64,000 bases of DNA from Sinomonas gamaensis (GTDB lineage Bacteria; Actinomycetota; Actinomycetes; Actinomycetales; Micrococcaceae). Below, piece after piece: positions 8,953 to 22,016 of the stretch. A program made the translations under genes and the position numbers. Every line of letters starts with the position of its first letter. Within the stretch, counting starts at the first letter, position 1. The notes beneath the pieces are model-generated. The model saw only the letters and a list, made by a program, of their open reading frames with translations, was not told the origin of the DNA and did no database searches. Location of the stretch: positions 169,830-233,829 of the forward strand of contig NZ_SSCL01000006.1 of the NCBI RefSeq assembly GCF_005876955.1, written 5' to 3'.

Positions 8953-10451
8953 CAACGCTCAGCCCCGAGCTAGCGGCCCGGACGATCAAGGGCCTCTATG
9001 TCGGAGGTTCTTGGGAGCGGGCGGCCGACGGCGGGACCTCCACCGTGCGCTGCCCGGCGGATGGGCGGGAGGTCGCCGTCGTCGTCTCCTCGACGGCGGA
9101 GGACGCCGAGCGCGCGATCGCGAGCGCGCGTGCCGCGTTCGACGGCGGCCCTTGGCGACGGATGACAGACCTCGAGCGGGGCGCGGTCATGCTCCGGGTT
9201 GCCGAGCTCCTCGAGCGCGACAAGGCCGTGTACGCGCGGGCCGAAGCGCTCGACACGGGCAAGCGGCTCGTCGAGGCCGAGTACGACATGGACGACATCG
9301 CCGCCTGCTTCCGCTACTACGGCAAGGTTGCCGGCCTCGACGCCGGCCGGGTGATCGACACGGGACGGCCGAACGCCATCAGCCGCGTGGTCTACGAGCC
9401 GCTCGGCGTCTGCGCCCTCATCGCCCCGTGGAACTACCCGCTCCTGCAGGCGGCGTGGAAGGTCGCCCCAGCCCTCGTCGCGGGGAACTCGTTCGTGCTC
9501 AAGCCCAGCGAGCTGACGCCGTCGACCTCCATCCTGCTCATGGACACGCTCGCCGAAGCCGGCGTCCCGGCCGGCGTGGCGAACCTCGTGACGGGGACTG
9601 GGTCGAAGGTGGGCGGCCCGCTGAGCGCGGACCCGCGCGTCGACCTTGTCTCGCTCACGGGAGGCCTCTCCACGGGGCAGACCATCATGGCCGCGGCCGC
9701 CCAGACGGTGAAGCGCGTGGCGTTCGAGCTCGGCGGGAAGAACCCGAACGTGGTCTTCGCGGACGCGGACTGGGACGCGGCCGTGGACAACGCGCTCACG
9801 GCGGTATTCCTGCACTCTGGTCAGGTGTGCTCGGCGGGCGCGCGGCTCGTGGTCGAGGAGTCGATTGCGGGGCAGTTCGTGGCCGAGGTGGTCGAACGGG
9901 CCCAGAAGATCCGGATGGGCGGCCCGTTCGACCCCGACGCCCAGACTGGGCCACTCATCTCCGCCAAACACCGCGACCAGGTGCACGCGTACGTCCAGGC
10001 CGGGATCGCCGAGGGTGCCGAGCTCCTGTGCGGCGGCTACATCCCTCAGGACGGGCCACTCGCCGACGGGTTCTTCTACCCGCCCACCGTGCTGGGGAAC
10101 TGCCGGTCGGGGATGAGCGTGGTGCGGGAGGAGTCCTTCGGCCCGGTCCTCACCGTCGAGACGTTCCGGGACGAGGCCGAGGCGATCTCGATCGCGAACG
10201 ACACCGAGTACGGTCTGGCCGGGGCGGTATGGACCTCGGACGCGTCCAAGGCCCAACGCGTGGCCGGCGCCCTGCGGCACGGGACGGTGTGGATCAACGA
10301 CTACCACCCGTACGTCCCCCAGGCGGAGTGGGGCGGGTTCGGGAAGTCCGGGATCGGCCGCGAGCTCGGGCACGCGGGGCTCGACGAATATCGCGAGGCC
10401 AAGCACATCTGGCAGAACATCGCCCCCGCGCCGAGCGGCTGGTTCGACTAG
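8940..10451 (+). CDS. betB: Betaine aldehyde dehydrogenase (NAD(P)-dependent)
   Basis: A 503-aa aldehyde dehydrogenase oxidising betaine aldehyde to glycine betaine. Visible: the cofactor-binding and catalytic Asn region CALIAPWNYPLLQAAWKVAPAL, the catalytic Glu segment FELGGKNPNVVFADADWD, the catalytic Cys in HSGQVCSAGARLVV, and the C-terminal GGFGKSGIGRELG. Start ATG 8940 (MAEVATLSPEL) lies inside the 3' end of the binding-protein gene. Longer upstream starts in this frame would be antifunctional overlaps. It is the fifth gene of an apparent betA-opuA-betB operon. A related aldehyde substrate is possible, but position supports BetB. Confidence 0.88.
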   Translation: MAEVATLSPELAARTIKGLYVGGSWERAADGGTSTVRCPADGREVAVVVSSTAEDAERAIASARAAFDGGPWRRMTDLERGAVMLRVAELLERDKAVYARAEALDTGKRLVEAEYDMDDIAACFRYYGKVAGLDAGRVIDTGRPNAISRVVYEPLGVCALIAPWNYPLLQAAWKVAPALVAGNSFVLKPSELTPSTSILLMDTLAEAGVPAGVANLVTGTGSKVGGPLSADPRVDLVSLTGGLSTGQTIMAAAAQTVKRVAFELGGKNPNVVFADADWDAAVDNALTAVFLHSGQVCSAGARLVVEESIAGQFVAEVVERAQKIRMGGPFDPDAQTGPLISAKHRDQVHAYVQAGIAEGAELLCGGYIPQDGPLADGFFYPPTVLGNCRSGMSVVREESFGPVLTVETFRDEAEAISIANDTEYGLAGAVWTSDASKAQRVAGALRHGTVWINDYHPYVPQAEWGGFGKSGIGRELGHAGLDEYREAKHIWQNIAPAPSGWFD

Positions 10452-10513
10452 CCCCCACCCCCCGCGCCACCACGCCGACTTCGGCGGCTAGGCGTCGAGC
10501 AACCGAAAATTTA

Positions 10514-10557
10514 GGCGGCCCGGCCTCTCACGAGCGATCGTGAGAGGCCGGGCCGCC
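10514..10557 (-). terminator. Perfect 20-bp-arm hairpin at the end of the IclR gene
   Basis: Arms at 10514-10533 and 10538-10557 are exact reverse complements with a 4-base loop (GCGA). Read on the minus strand it is followed by TAAATTTTCGG, so it fits an intrinsic terminator for the IclR gene. Unusually, the last nine codons and the stop of that gene lie inside the hairpin. It also blocks antisense read-through from betB. Confidence 0.8.
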
Positions 10558-11346
10558 CATGCGTTCGGTGATCTCCTCGCCGGCCGAGACGACTGCCTTG
10601 ACGACGACGTCGTCCTCGGGCTCGAAGCGGAAGGCGGGCCCGGAGAGGCTCACCGCGCCGATCACGTCGCCCATGTGCCCGAAGACCGGGGCCGCGATCG
10701 CGTTGAGCCCGTCCTCGAGCTCGCCGTGAGTCGTGGCGAAGCCCTTCTGGACGATGTCGGGCAACTCCTTCTCGAGCTGCTGCCGACTGTGCGTGTGCGG
10801 AGTCAGGGACTTGAGCTCGATCTGGTGGAACAGCTCCTCGCGGTCCGACGAATGCAGATACGCGAGGAAGACTTTGCCGCTCGAGGTGGCATACAGCGGT
10901 GTGAGGTTGCCGATCCAGTCATATGTCGCGAGGTTCGCGGAGCCCATAGCCTGGTCCACATTGACGGCGTAGACGTCCCGCCGCACGGCGAGGTTGACGG
11001 TCTCCCCGAACTGCTGCGCCAGATCCTCAAGGACGGGCCGCGCGGTGTGGACGAGGCTGAGCCTGCGGGGAATGGAGCTCGCGACGCGGAGGAGGCCGAC
11101 GCCGAGCTGGTACTTGCCTCGGCGGCTGCTCTGCTGGACGAAGCCGTGGGTCTCGAGCGCGCCCAGGATGCGTGACGCCGTCGACTTGTGAACGCCCATC
11201 CATTCGGCCATATCGCCGACGGCCGCGCTGCCTTCCTTGGCGAGGATTTCGAGGGCGCGTACCACCCGCTCGACTGCTTGGACGCCGTTCCCGGAACGCG
11301 TCTCGTCGGGTTCGTTCGGGTCCTCGGACACAAAAGTGTTCCCCAT
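10528..11346 (-). CDS. IclR-family transcriptional regulator
   Basis: A 272-aa regulator with an N-terminal winged helix (VERVVRALEILAKEGSAAVGDMAEWMGVHKSTASRILGALE) and a C-terminal IclR effector domain (LTPLYATSSGKVFLAYL, ATTHGELEDGLNAIAAPVFG, IGAVSLSGPAFR). ATG 11344-11346 (MGNTFVSEDPN) is chosen; the frame extends upstream into sequence with a different character. Lying between betB and the dimethylglycine oxidase gene, it is a plausible regulator of betaine catabolism, replacing the TetR-type BetI used by enterics. The ligand is not deducible. Confidence 0.88.
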   Translation of the reverse strand: MGNTFVSEDPNEPDETRSGNGVQAVERVVRALEILAKEGSAAVGDMAEWMGVHKSTASRILGALETHGFVQQSSRRGKYQLGVGLLRVASSIPRRLSLVHTARPVLEDLAQQFGETVNLAVRRDVYAVNVDQAMGSANLATYDWIGNLTPLYATSSGKVFLAYLHSSDREELFHQIELKSLTPHTHSRQQLEKELPDIVQKGFATTHGELEDGLNAIAAPVFGHMGDVIGAVSLSGPAFRFEPEDDVVVKAVVSAGEEITERMGGPASHDRS

Positions 11347-11470
11347 GTGGTGATTCTGCCAGAGCGATGGTGTAAATGAGGGCAGGATCACACTCAGTTC
11401 GCCACAAGGGGAACGGCCCGGTCCCCTGATCGGGACCGGGCCGTTCACATTCCGGGGAAGGATCCGGAGA

Positions 11471-13984
<2,514 letters not shown>

Positions 13985-13991
13985 TCAGTGG

Positions 13992-14915
13992 TCAGCGGAA
14001 GACGACGGTGCTCGCGCCGTCGAGGAGGATGCGGTGCTCGCAGTGCCAGCGGACTGCGCGGGAGAGGGCGAGGCATTCGGCGTCCTGCCCCACGGTGGCG
14101 AGATCGTGGGGGTGGTACGTGTGGTCCACCCGGATGACCTCCTGCTCGATGATCGGTCCTTCGTCGAGGTCCGCCGTGACATAGTGCGCCGTTGCGCCGA
14201 CGAGCTTGACGCCGCGCTCGTACGCCTGGTGGTACGGCTTCGCGCCCTTGAAGCCCGGGAGGAACGAGTGGTGGATGTTGATCGCGCGGCCCTCGAGGGA
14301 CCGGCACAGGTCGTCGGAGAGGATCTGCATGTAGCGGGCCAGGACGACGAGGTCGATGCCGTGCTCGTCGACGAGCGCGAGCAGCCGGGACTCGGCTTCC
14401 TCCTTCGTGGCGGCCGTGACCGGGACGTGCACGAACGGAAGGCCTGCCGCCTCCGCCATGGGCCGGAGGTCCTCGTGGTTCGAGACGACGAGTGCGATCT
14501 CGCCGCCGAGCGTGCCGGCACGCCAGCGGAAGATGAGATCGTTGAGGCAGTGCCCGAACTTCGAGACCATGACGAGGAGCCGGAGCTTCGAGTCGTCCTG
14601 GAACGAGAAGCTCATCCCGAACTCGTCCGCGGTCGCCTGGAACTCGTCGGTGAGTTCCTGGGCGTCCACGGGAGATTCGGTCGAGAAGGCCGTCCGGAGG
14701 AAGAGGGTTCCGCGCTCGCGGTCATCGAACTGCTGGTGCTCGACGATGTCGAAGCCGTGCTGGTACAGGAAGCTCGTGACAGCCTGCACGATTCCCGGCC
14801 GTTCGGGGCACGAGAGGGTCAGCACGGAGGTGCGCCCGGGTCCCCGGCCCTTCCCTTGGAGGGTCGACGAGGCAGCGGGCTCAGCCAGCGGGGTGGCGGT
14901 CTCACTAGTGGTCAT
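13992..14915 (-). CDS. purU: Formyltetrahydrofolate deformylase
   Basis: A 307-aa enzyme hydrolysing 10-formyl-THF to formate and free THF. The N-terminal ACT domain (LTLSCPERPGIVQAVTSFLY) is followed by a formyltransferase-fold hydrolase with ARYMQILSD, NIHHSFLPGFKGAKPYHQAY, GATAHYVTADLDEGPIIEQ and the final VDH region. ATG 14913-14915 is chosen because AGGAGATCC lies directly before it; the 13-codon upstream extension is not needed. Upstream of and co-directional with the dimethylglycine oxidase gene, it probably recycles THF loaded with C1 units during demethylation. Confidence 0.94.
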   Translation of the reverse strand: MTTSETATPLAEPAASSTLQGKGRGPGRTSVLTLSCPERPGIVQAVTSFLYQHGFDIVEHQQFDDRERGTLFLRTAFSTESPVDAQELTDEFQATADEFGMSFSFQDDSKLRLLVMVSKFGHCLNDLIFRWRAGTLGGEIALVVSNHEDLRPMAEAAGLPFVHVPVTAATKEEAESRLLALVDEHGIDLVVLARYMQILSDDLCRSLEGRAINIHHSFLPGFKGAKPYHQAYERGVKLVGATAHYVTADLDEGPIIEQEVIRVDHTYHPHDLATVGQDAECLALSRAVRWHCEHRILLDGASTVVFR

Positions 14916-14944
14916 CGGATCTCCTGGTAGGAGAGTCGTATGCA

Positions 14945-14967
14945 TCTGATACAACTCTGATATATTA
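14945..14967. promoter_or_regulatory. Paired TCTGATA boxes between purU and gntR
   Basis: TCTGATACAA at 14945-14954 and TCTGATATATTA at 14956-14967 begin 11 bp apart, one helical turn. They match the boxes in front of betA (2891 and 2914). They sit in the divergent purU/gntR promoter space, where a GntR-type regulator would autoregulate and control the dmg-purU operon. Assignment to this GntR protein is inference. Confidence 0.55.
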
Positions 14968-15026
14968 GCGATGTGACTCAGGTTATACTGCTCAACGCGA
15001 GCGGGTCAATAACGAAGGAGCATGCC

Positions 15027-15701
15027 GTGGCTCAAGTGGTCGGCCTTGATCCCCAGGAGCGTCCATCTCTGGCGGAGGTGGCGTACCGTGTCGTGCGCGA
15101 TCGCCTGCTCACCCTCGAGATTCGCCCGGGAGACCCCATCACCGACGACGCCCTCGCGAAGGAGCTCGGCTTCGGCCGCACCCCGGTCCGCGAGGCGCTC
15201 AAGCGGCTCGAGCTCGACCGCCTTGTGGTCACGTATCCGCGCCGCGGCACCTTTGCCATGCCCGTCGAAGTGACCGATCTCGCCTACATCTCCGAGATCA
15301 GGACCCAGCTTGAGCCGCTCGCCGCTGCAAGGGCGGCCCGGCTCGCCACGCCGGCCGCCCGCCGTCGTCTGCTGTCCCTGATCGAGAAAGTGAGGGCGTT
15401 CGACGTCCCGTCTGCCAGCGTCGGCGAGACCCTCGCGTGCGACGCCGAGATGCACCGCGCCATCTATGCCGCCGCCGGCAACCCCCACCTCGAGGACGCC
15501 CTGGTGCGGTACGACAACCTCGCGACCCGCATCTGGTGCCTCGTCATGGATCGCCTGCCCGGGCTCGGCGGTCACCTCCACGAGCACATCGCACTGCTGC
15601 AGGCAGTGGTCGACGGCGACGAGGAGCGCGCCGCTGAACTCTCCCGTCAGCATGTGGAAGGCTTTGAGGTCGCCGTGCGCGGCGCCCTGTTCGCCGCCTA
15701 G
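15027..15701 (+). CDS. GntR-family (FCD/FadR-type) transcriptional regulator
   Basis: A 224-aa regulator. The winged helix is at residues ~12-75 (YRVVRDRLLTLEIRPGDPIT, then GFGRTPVREALKRLE and PRRGTFAMP). The all-helical FCD effector domain follows (ISEIRTQLEPLAAARAARL, DAEMHRAIYAAAGNPHLEDAL, HEHIALLQAVVDGDEERAAEL), with the metal-binding D-x-x-x-H and two further His positions present. GTG 15027 with AAGGAG seven bases upstream is the best start; the frame begins earlier, at 14973. It is divergent from purU-dmg and upstream of the formate-dehydrogenase-like gene, so it probably controls this cluster. Confidence 0.9.
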   Translation: MAQVVGLDPQERPSLAEVAYRVVRDRLLTLEIRPGDPITDDALAKELGFGRTPVREALKRLELDRLVVTYPRRGTFAMPVEVTDLAYISEIRTQLEPLAAARAARLATPAARRRLLSLIEKVRAFDVPSASVGETLACDAEMHRAIYAAAGNPHLEDALVRYDNLATRIWCLVMDRLPGLGGHLHEHIALLQAVVDGDEERAAELSRQHVEGFEVAVRGALFAA

Positions 15702-15736
15702 ATTGAACTATCCCTGCTCTATGAAAGGAGTCGCCT

Positions 15737-18103
<2,367 letters not shown>

Positions 18104-18112
18104 TAGGCCGGG

Positions 18113-18970
18113 GTGACCCTTCACCTCGGCTGCCTGGGCGGCAGGTACCGGCTTCTGGAGAAGATCGGCCTGGGCTCGATGGCCGTCGTCTACCGGGCCA
18201 TCGATGAGCTGCTTGAACGCGAAGTCGCCGTCAAAGTCATGCAGTCGGCGGCGACCAACGATGCAGAGCTCCGACGCAGCGACGCCGAGGTCAAGCTGCT
18301 CGCGCGGCTGAACCACTACGGCCTCGTCACCCTCCTGGACGCGGGGACCGAGCGCAGCGCGCTCGGGACGCCGTGCATCTTCCTCGTGATGGAGCTGGTC
18401 GAGGGGCCCGATCTGCGGAACCGGCTCATGGCCGGGCCCCTCGCGCACTCCCGAACCGTTCAGGTGGGGCATGACGTCACGCAGGCCCTCGAGTACATCC
18501 ACCGCAAGGGCGTGGTGCATCGGGACATCAAGCCGGCGAACATCCTCCTGTTCGACGACGGAGCCACGAGGACGCGCGCGAAGCTCACAGATTTCGGGAT
18601 CGCCCGGATGGCGGAGTCGGCGCTCACCCTCGAGGATGCCGTGTCTGGGACTCCGGCCTATCTGAGCCCCGAGCAGGTGCGGGGGGAACCGGTGGGGCCC
18701 GAGAGCGATGTGTATTCGTTCGGGCTGGTCCTCCTGCAGTGCCTGACCGGCGAGCTCGCGTTTCCGGGGCCGCCGCTCGAGAGCGCGGTCCGGCGCCTCA
18801 CTCAGGCCCCGCCGATTCCCGAGGGCATTGGGGGCGCATGGCGCGAGCTCATCTCGGGGATGACGGCCATGGACCCGGCCGAGCGGCCCCCTGCCGCTGC
18901 GGCCGCGGTGGCACTCCAGCGGATGATGGCGCTCGAGGTCGTGGCCGACGTGAGCGTGGCGGCGGTCTAG
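18113..18970 (+). CDS. Serine/threonine protein kinase, kinase domain only
   Basis: A 285-aa Hanks-type kinase. Gly loop KIGLGSMAVVYRA, lysine in VAVKVM (about residue 41), catalytic loop HRDIKPANIL, DFG in LTDFGIARM, and APE-equivalent SGTPAYLSPEQV are all present. The protein ends shortly after the kinase domain: no transmembrane helix or PASTA repeats, so it is soluble. GTG start lies 9 bp after the oxidoreductase stop with only a weak ribosome site, suggesting coupling. It ends tail-to-tail with the HAD gene, the two stop codons sharing CTAG. Substrates unknown. Confidence 0.88.
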   Translation: MTLHLGCLGGRYRLLEKIGLGSMAVVYRAIDELLEREVAVKVMQSAATNDAELRRSDAEVKLLARLNHYGLVTLLDAGTERSALGTPCIFLVMELVEGPDLRNRLMAGPLAHSRTVQVGHDVTQALEYIHRKGVVHRDIKPANILLFDDGATRTRAKLTDFGIARMAESALTLEDAVSGTPAYLSPEQVRGEPVGPESDVYSFGLVLLQCLTGELAFPGPPLESAVRRLTQAPPIPEGIGGAWRELISGMTAMDPAERPPAAAAAVALQRMMALEVVADVSVAAV

Positions 18971-19644
18971 GCCGCGAGCTTTCCGAGTGCGCTCTCAGAG
19001 AGGGCGTTCAGCAGCGCGCGCGGATTCTCGTAGGCCTCCGCGGCACCGGCTTCCCGCAGCTCCGCCTCGCTGGTGCCGCCGCACGTCACCGCTATGGTCG
19101 GAATGCCGAGCTTGGCGGACGCGTAGACGTCCCAGACGGAGTCACCCACGAACACGACGTCCTCTGCGTGGAGGCCCCCCGCCTCGAGCGCGGCAAGGAG
19201 GATGTCCGGCGCCGGCTTGCTTTCGTTCGCGTCGGAGGAGCTGGTCGCGGCGGTGATCGCGTCGTCGGCGTCGAGCGCCGTGCGCAGGACCTGAAGGTCG
19301 CGCTCCTTGGCTGAGGACGCCAGCACAGCCGTCAGCCCCCGGTCGGCACAGGCCCGCACAAGGTCGCGGGCGCCGTCGAACGCTATGAGCGAAGGCCAGC
19401 AGGTGGAGAAGATGGCGCCGTGCGAGGCCTTGAGCTCCGCGTCCTGCTCGGTATTGCGGTCGTCGCCGAGGAGGTGGGCCACGAGCTTGTCGCCGCCCAT
19501 GCCGACCGCGCGGTGAATGGCCGACATAGGCACCGTGTGGTCGAATTGGCGGAACGCATGCCACCACGAGAGCGCGTGGAAGTAATTGGAATCGATGAGC
19601 GTACCGTCGACGTCGAAGAGCACCCCTGGCTTGCGCGAATTCAT
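18967..19644 (-). CDS. HAD-superfamily hydrolase (beta-phosphoglucomutase/Gph-like)
   Basis: A 225-aa phosphatase-type protein. HAD motif I is LFDVDGTLIDSN, motif II LASSAK, motif III lysine in NESKPAPDIL, motif IV VVFVGDSVWDV. A helical cap lies between residues ~15 and 80. ATG at 19642-19644 directly precedes the conserved N-terminus; the frame stays open far upstream (to 20169) but that part is antisense to the Rho-N gene. Substrate not predictable from sequence; a small phosphosugar or phosphoglycolate-like compound would be usual for this subfamily. Confidence 0.87.
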   Translation of the reverse strand: MNSRKPGVLFDVDGTLIDSNYFHALSWWHAFRQFDHTVPMSAIHRAVGMGGDKLVAHLLGDDRNTEQDAELKASHGAIFSTCWPSLIAFDGARDLVRACADRGLTAVLASSAKERDLQVLRTALDADDAITAATSSSDANESKPAPDILLAALEAGGLHAEDVVFVGDSVWDVYASAKLGIPTIAVTCGGTSEAELREAGAAEAYENPRALLNALSESALGKLAA

Positions 19645-19753
19645 GTCACCGGAGTCTAGCCCGGCCCTGAAGCCGATGGTCCCGGAGGTGATTGCGCGGG
19701 CCATGCGGGGTAATGCACGAGTGGCCAAGCCAATTCGCGAAAAGGAGTATGTC

Positions 19754-20365
19754 ATGGCAGACAAGCCGGGAAACCAGACTCCGAACACCCCGGACGTCAA
19801 GGAGAGCGAACTGCGCGATATGAAGGTGGACGAGCTGCGCGACATGGCGAAGTCCGCCGGCGTAGGCAGCACTTCGGACCTGCGCAAGGAGGAGTTGGTC
19901 GACGCGATCCTTGAGGCGCGCCGCGGCGCGGGGACGGCCAACGACGGCGGCGATTCTGCCGGAGACGACGGCGACGTCGGTGCGGGACCCGACGGGGGCC
20001 GTATCCGCAAGGGCAGCGGTAGCTCCGATTCCCTCAAGTACTCCCAGGAGATCACCTCTCCGGAGGACGAGCCGGAACGCGAGGGCCGAAGCCTCGTCAC
20101 CACGAACCACGAGGTCATCAAGCAGTGGGCCGAGGCTCGCGACGGGGTGCCCGCGACCGTCCCCGACACAGAGCACGGTGATCATCTCGGGGTGCTCCGG
20201 ATCGACTTCGGGGGCGACAGCGATCGGCTCCGGCATGTGAGCTGGGAAGAATGGTTCAAGTCCTTTGACGACCGGCGCTTGAACTTCATCTATCAGGAGC
20301 AGCGCAGCGACGGGAGCCAGTCCAATTTCTTCCAGTTGGAGAATCCCGACAGGGAGGATGCTTAG
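19754..20365 (+). CDS. Rho-N/SAP-like domain protein of unknown function
   Basis: A 203-aa acidic protein. Residues ~14-52 (ELRDMKVDELRDMAKSAGV, then STSDLRKEELVDAI) match the Rho N-terminal helical fold used for nucleic-acid or protein contact. A Gly/Asp-rich, probably disordered linker follows (~55-100). The C-terminus (TNHEVIKQWAEARDG, VLRIDFGGDS, ISWEEWFKSFDDRRLNFIYQE-like segment) is a conserved stand-alone domain seen in actinobacterial and proteobacterial hypothetical proteins that carry such an N-terminal domain. Start ATG follows AAAGGAGTATGTC. No operon partner. Confidence 0.72.
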   Translation: MADKPGNQTPNTPDVKESELRDMKVDELRDMAKSAGVGSTSDLRKEELVDAILEARRGAGTANDGGDSAGDDGDVGAGPDGGRIRKGSGSSDSLKYSQEITSPEDEPEREGRSLVTTNHEVIKQWAEARDGVPATVPDTEHGDHLGVLRIDFGGDSDRLRHVSWEEWFKSFDDRRLNFIYQEQRSDGSQSNFFQLENPDREDA

Positions 20366-20438
20366 CAGAGGACGCCCAGCAGGGGCTGTTTCCCTGCGTG
20401 CCATTTCCCAAACAGATCGGGACGTCTAGCATGACGCC

Positions 20439-21050
20439 ATGACTGCCACGGATTTGGCGTCGGCCCCGTCGCCCGGTGATGCGCGGGAGCGAATTCTCGC
20501 TGCCTCCTACAAACTGTTCGCGGAGCGGGGGATCCGGGACGCCGGGGTCGATGAGCTCATCGCCCGGTCCGGGGTGGCCAAGGCGACGTTCTACAAGTAC
20601 TTCAAGTCCAAGGACGACGTGGCCTTGGCCTACCTCGAGCGGTGGTACGAGAACCGCGGCAGCGCCATCGAGGCTGCCGTGGCTCGCTACGGCACCGAGG
20701 GCGAGAGAGCGCTCCTGGTGATCTTCGATGTGTTCGACGAGTGGTTCCGCCAGGGGGCGGTCGAGGTCACGTCGTTCTTGCACGTCATGCTCGAAATGGG
20801 TCCCAACCATCCGCTCGGTCGCGCGAGCATCGAGTATCTCGGGAAGACGCGGGACCAACTGGCCGAGCTGGCGCGGCGGGCCGGATTGCGGGACGTCGAC
20901 GATTTCGCATGGTCGTGCCACATCCTGATCAAGGGCGCCATCGTGGCGGCAGCCGAGGGCGACCTGCGGGCCGCAGAGCGGGCCCGCGAGATGGCCTCCA
21001 TGCTCGTCGAGCGATACCGGGCTCCGGAGCCTAGCCGACCTGAATCGTGA
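20439..21050 (+). CDS. TetR-family transcriptional regulator
   Basis: A 203-aa regulator. The N-terminal HTH domain is clear: ERILAASYKLFAERGIRDAG, VDELIARSGVAKATFYKYFKSK. The C-terminal helical ligand domain is unassigned. Its last 20 bp overlap the tail of the convergent DUF6510 gene, so it faces the Mo-protein operon; it might regulate that operon, but no operator was identified. Confidence 0.88.
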   Translation: MTATDLASAPSPGDARERILAASYKLFAERGIRDAGVDELIARSGVAKATFYKYFKSKDDVALAYLERWYENRGSAIEAAVARYGTEGERALLVIFDVFDEWFRQGAVEVTSFLHVMLEMGPNHPLGRASIEYLGKTRDQLAELARRAGLRDVDDFAWSCHILIKGAIVAAAEGDLRAAERAREMASMLVERYRAPEPSRPES

Positions 21051-21291
21051 GGTGGGCGAAGCCGCTGAGGTCGAGGATGAGGCGCCCGCCGCGCTCGTCG
21101 AGCCGCAGGAGGACCCCGCCGCACGAGGGGCAGCGGAGGATCTTGGCGGGCGCGTCCACGTACAGGTGAGCCTGGGCCAGAGCCCTCACCGCGCCGCACC
21201 CTCCGCATTTGCCCAGGGCAGCTGTGATGTCGATGGAGAAGACCTCGGACAGGGGTCCGGCGAGGGCGTTGCCGTCGAGGTAGTCGCTCAT
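21031..21291 (-). CDS. DUF6510-type small zinc-ribbon protein
   Basis: An 86-aa protein beginning MSDYLDGNALAGPLSEVF, the usual N-terminus of DUF6510 proteins. Two CxxC pairs (CGGC near residue 27 and CPSC near residue 54) would make a zinc ribbon or rubredoxin-like metal site. Its ATG overlaps the stop of the FAD oxidoreductase as ATGA, so it is the last gene of a coupled three-gene operon with a Mo protein and a flavoprotein. Function unknown; a metal or electron-transfer accessory role is an inference from the operon. Confidence 0.75.
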   Translation of the reverse strand: MSDYLDGNALAGPLSEVFSIDITAALGKCGGCGAVRALAQAHLYVDAPAKILRCPSCGGVLLRLDERGGRLILDLSGFAHLTIQVG

Positions 21292-22016
21292 GATGCACCT
21301 CCGACGCCGCCGTAGCGCTCGGTTTTGATCCGATCGGGGGAGTGCCCCAACTCCACGAGCCACCCGGAGACGGCCTCAACGAAGCCCGTTGCTCCGCAGA
21401 CGTACACCGCCGGATCCGACCCGCTGTTGAGGACGTTTGCTGCGAGGGTCGCGGCGTCGAGCCTTCCCACTGGCTCGCCGTCCGGCGCGCGCCGCGTGTA
21501 AACGTACGTCACGTCGAACGTGTCGTCCCGGGCAAGGGTCTCGAGCTCGCTGCGGAAGAAGACGGATTCGGGGGCCCTGACCGAGTAGAGCAGTCGGAAG
21601 GGCGCGGGATGCCCGGCCATCGCGTGGGCGCGCACCATCGCCATGAGCGGCACCACGCCGGACCCGCCGCCGACCAGCTGAACCGGTGATGTCTCCTCGG
21701 GGCGCCAGACGAACCATCCCCCGACCGGACCGCGGACTTCCAGCTGGTCGCCAACAGCGAGGTCGCGGACCAGGTAGGGGGAGACCTCCCCATCCGGAAG
21801 CTCGTCGACGGTGATCTCCAAGCTGTCCGGCGGCGTCGCGCCCGCCACCGAATAGGACCGCACGGCTTGGTACCCGTCGGGCGCGGTGAGCCGCACGTCC
21901 ACATGCTGGCCGGCGAGGAAACGGACCGGCTCGGGGAGGCGCAGGCGGATGGTGCGCGCCGTCGTCGTCTCCTCGTGGACTCCCACCACGTCGGCGACCC
22001 TCCACATGCCGCTCAC
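21288..22016 (-). CDS. FAD/NAD(P)-binding ferredoxin-reductase-type oxidoreductase
   Basis: A 242-aa reductase of the ferredoxin-NADP reductase superfamily. FAD-binding barrel residues ~1-95 contain AVRSYSVAGATPP (R-x-Y-S motif). The NAD(P) domain has VQLVGGGSGVVPLMAM and ends with VYVCGATGFVEAV. No C-terminal 2Fe-2S plant-type ferredoxin domain is present. GTG 22014-22016 overlaps the upstream stop as GTGA; an internal ATG at 22005-22007 is an alternative start. It probably exchanges electrons between NAD(P)H and the Mo protein encoded just upstream. Confidence 0.86.
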   Translation of the reverse strand: MSGMWRVADVVGVHEETTTARTIRLRLPEPVRFLAGQHVDVRLTAPDGYQAVRSYSVAGATPPDSLEITVDELPDGEVSPYLVRDLAVGDQLEVRGPVGGWFVWRPEETSPVQLVGGGSGVVPLMAMVRAHAMAGHPAPFRLLYSVRAPESVFFRSELETLARDDTFDVTYVYTRRAPDGEPVGRLDAATLAANVLNSGSDPAVYVCGATGFVEAVSGWLVELGHSPDRIKTERYGGVGGAS

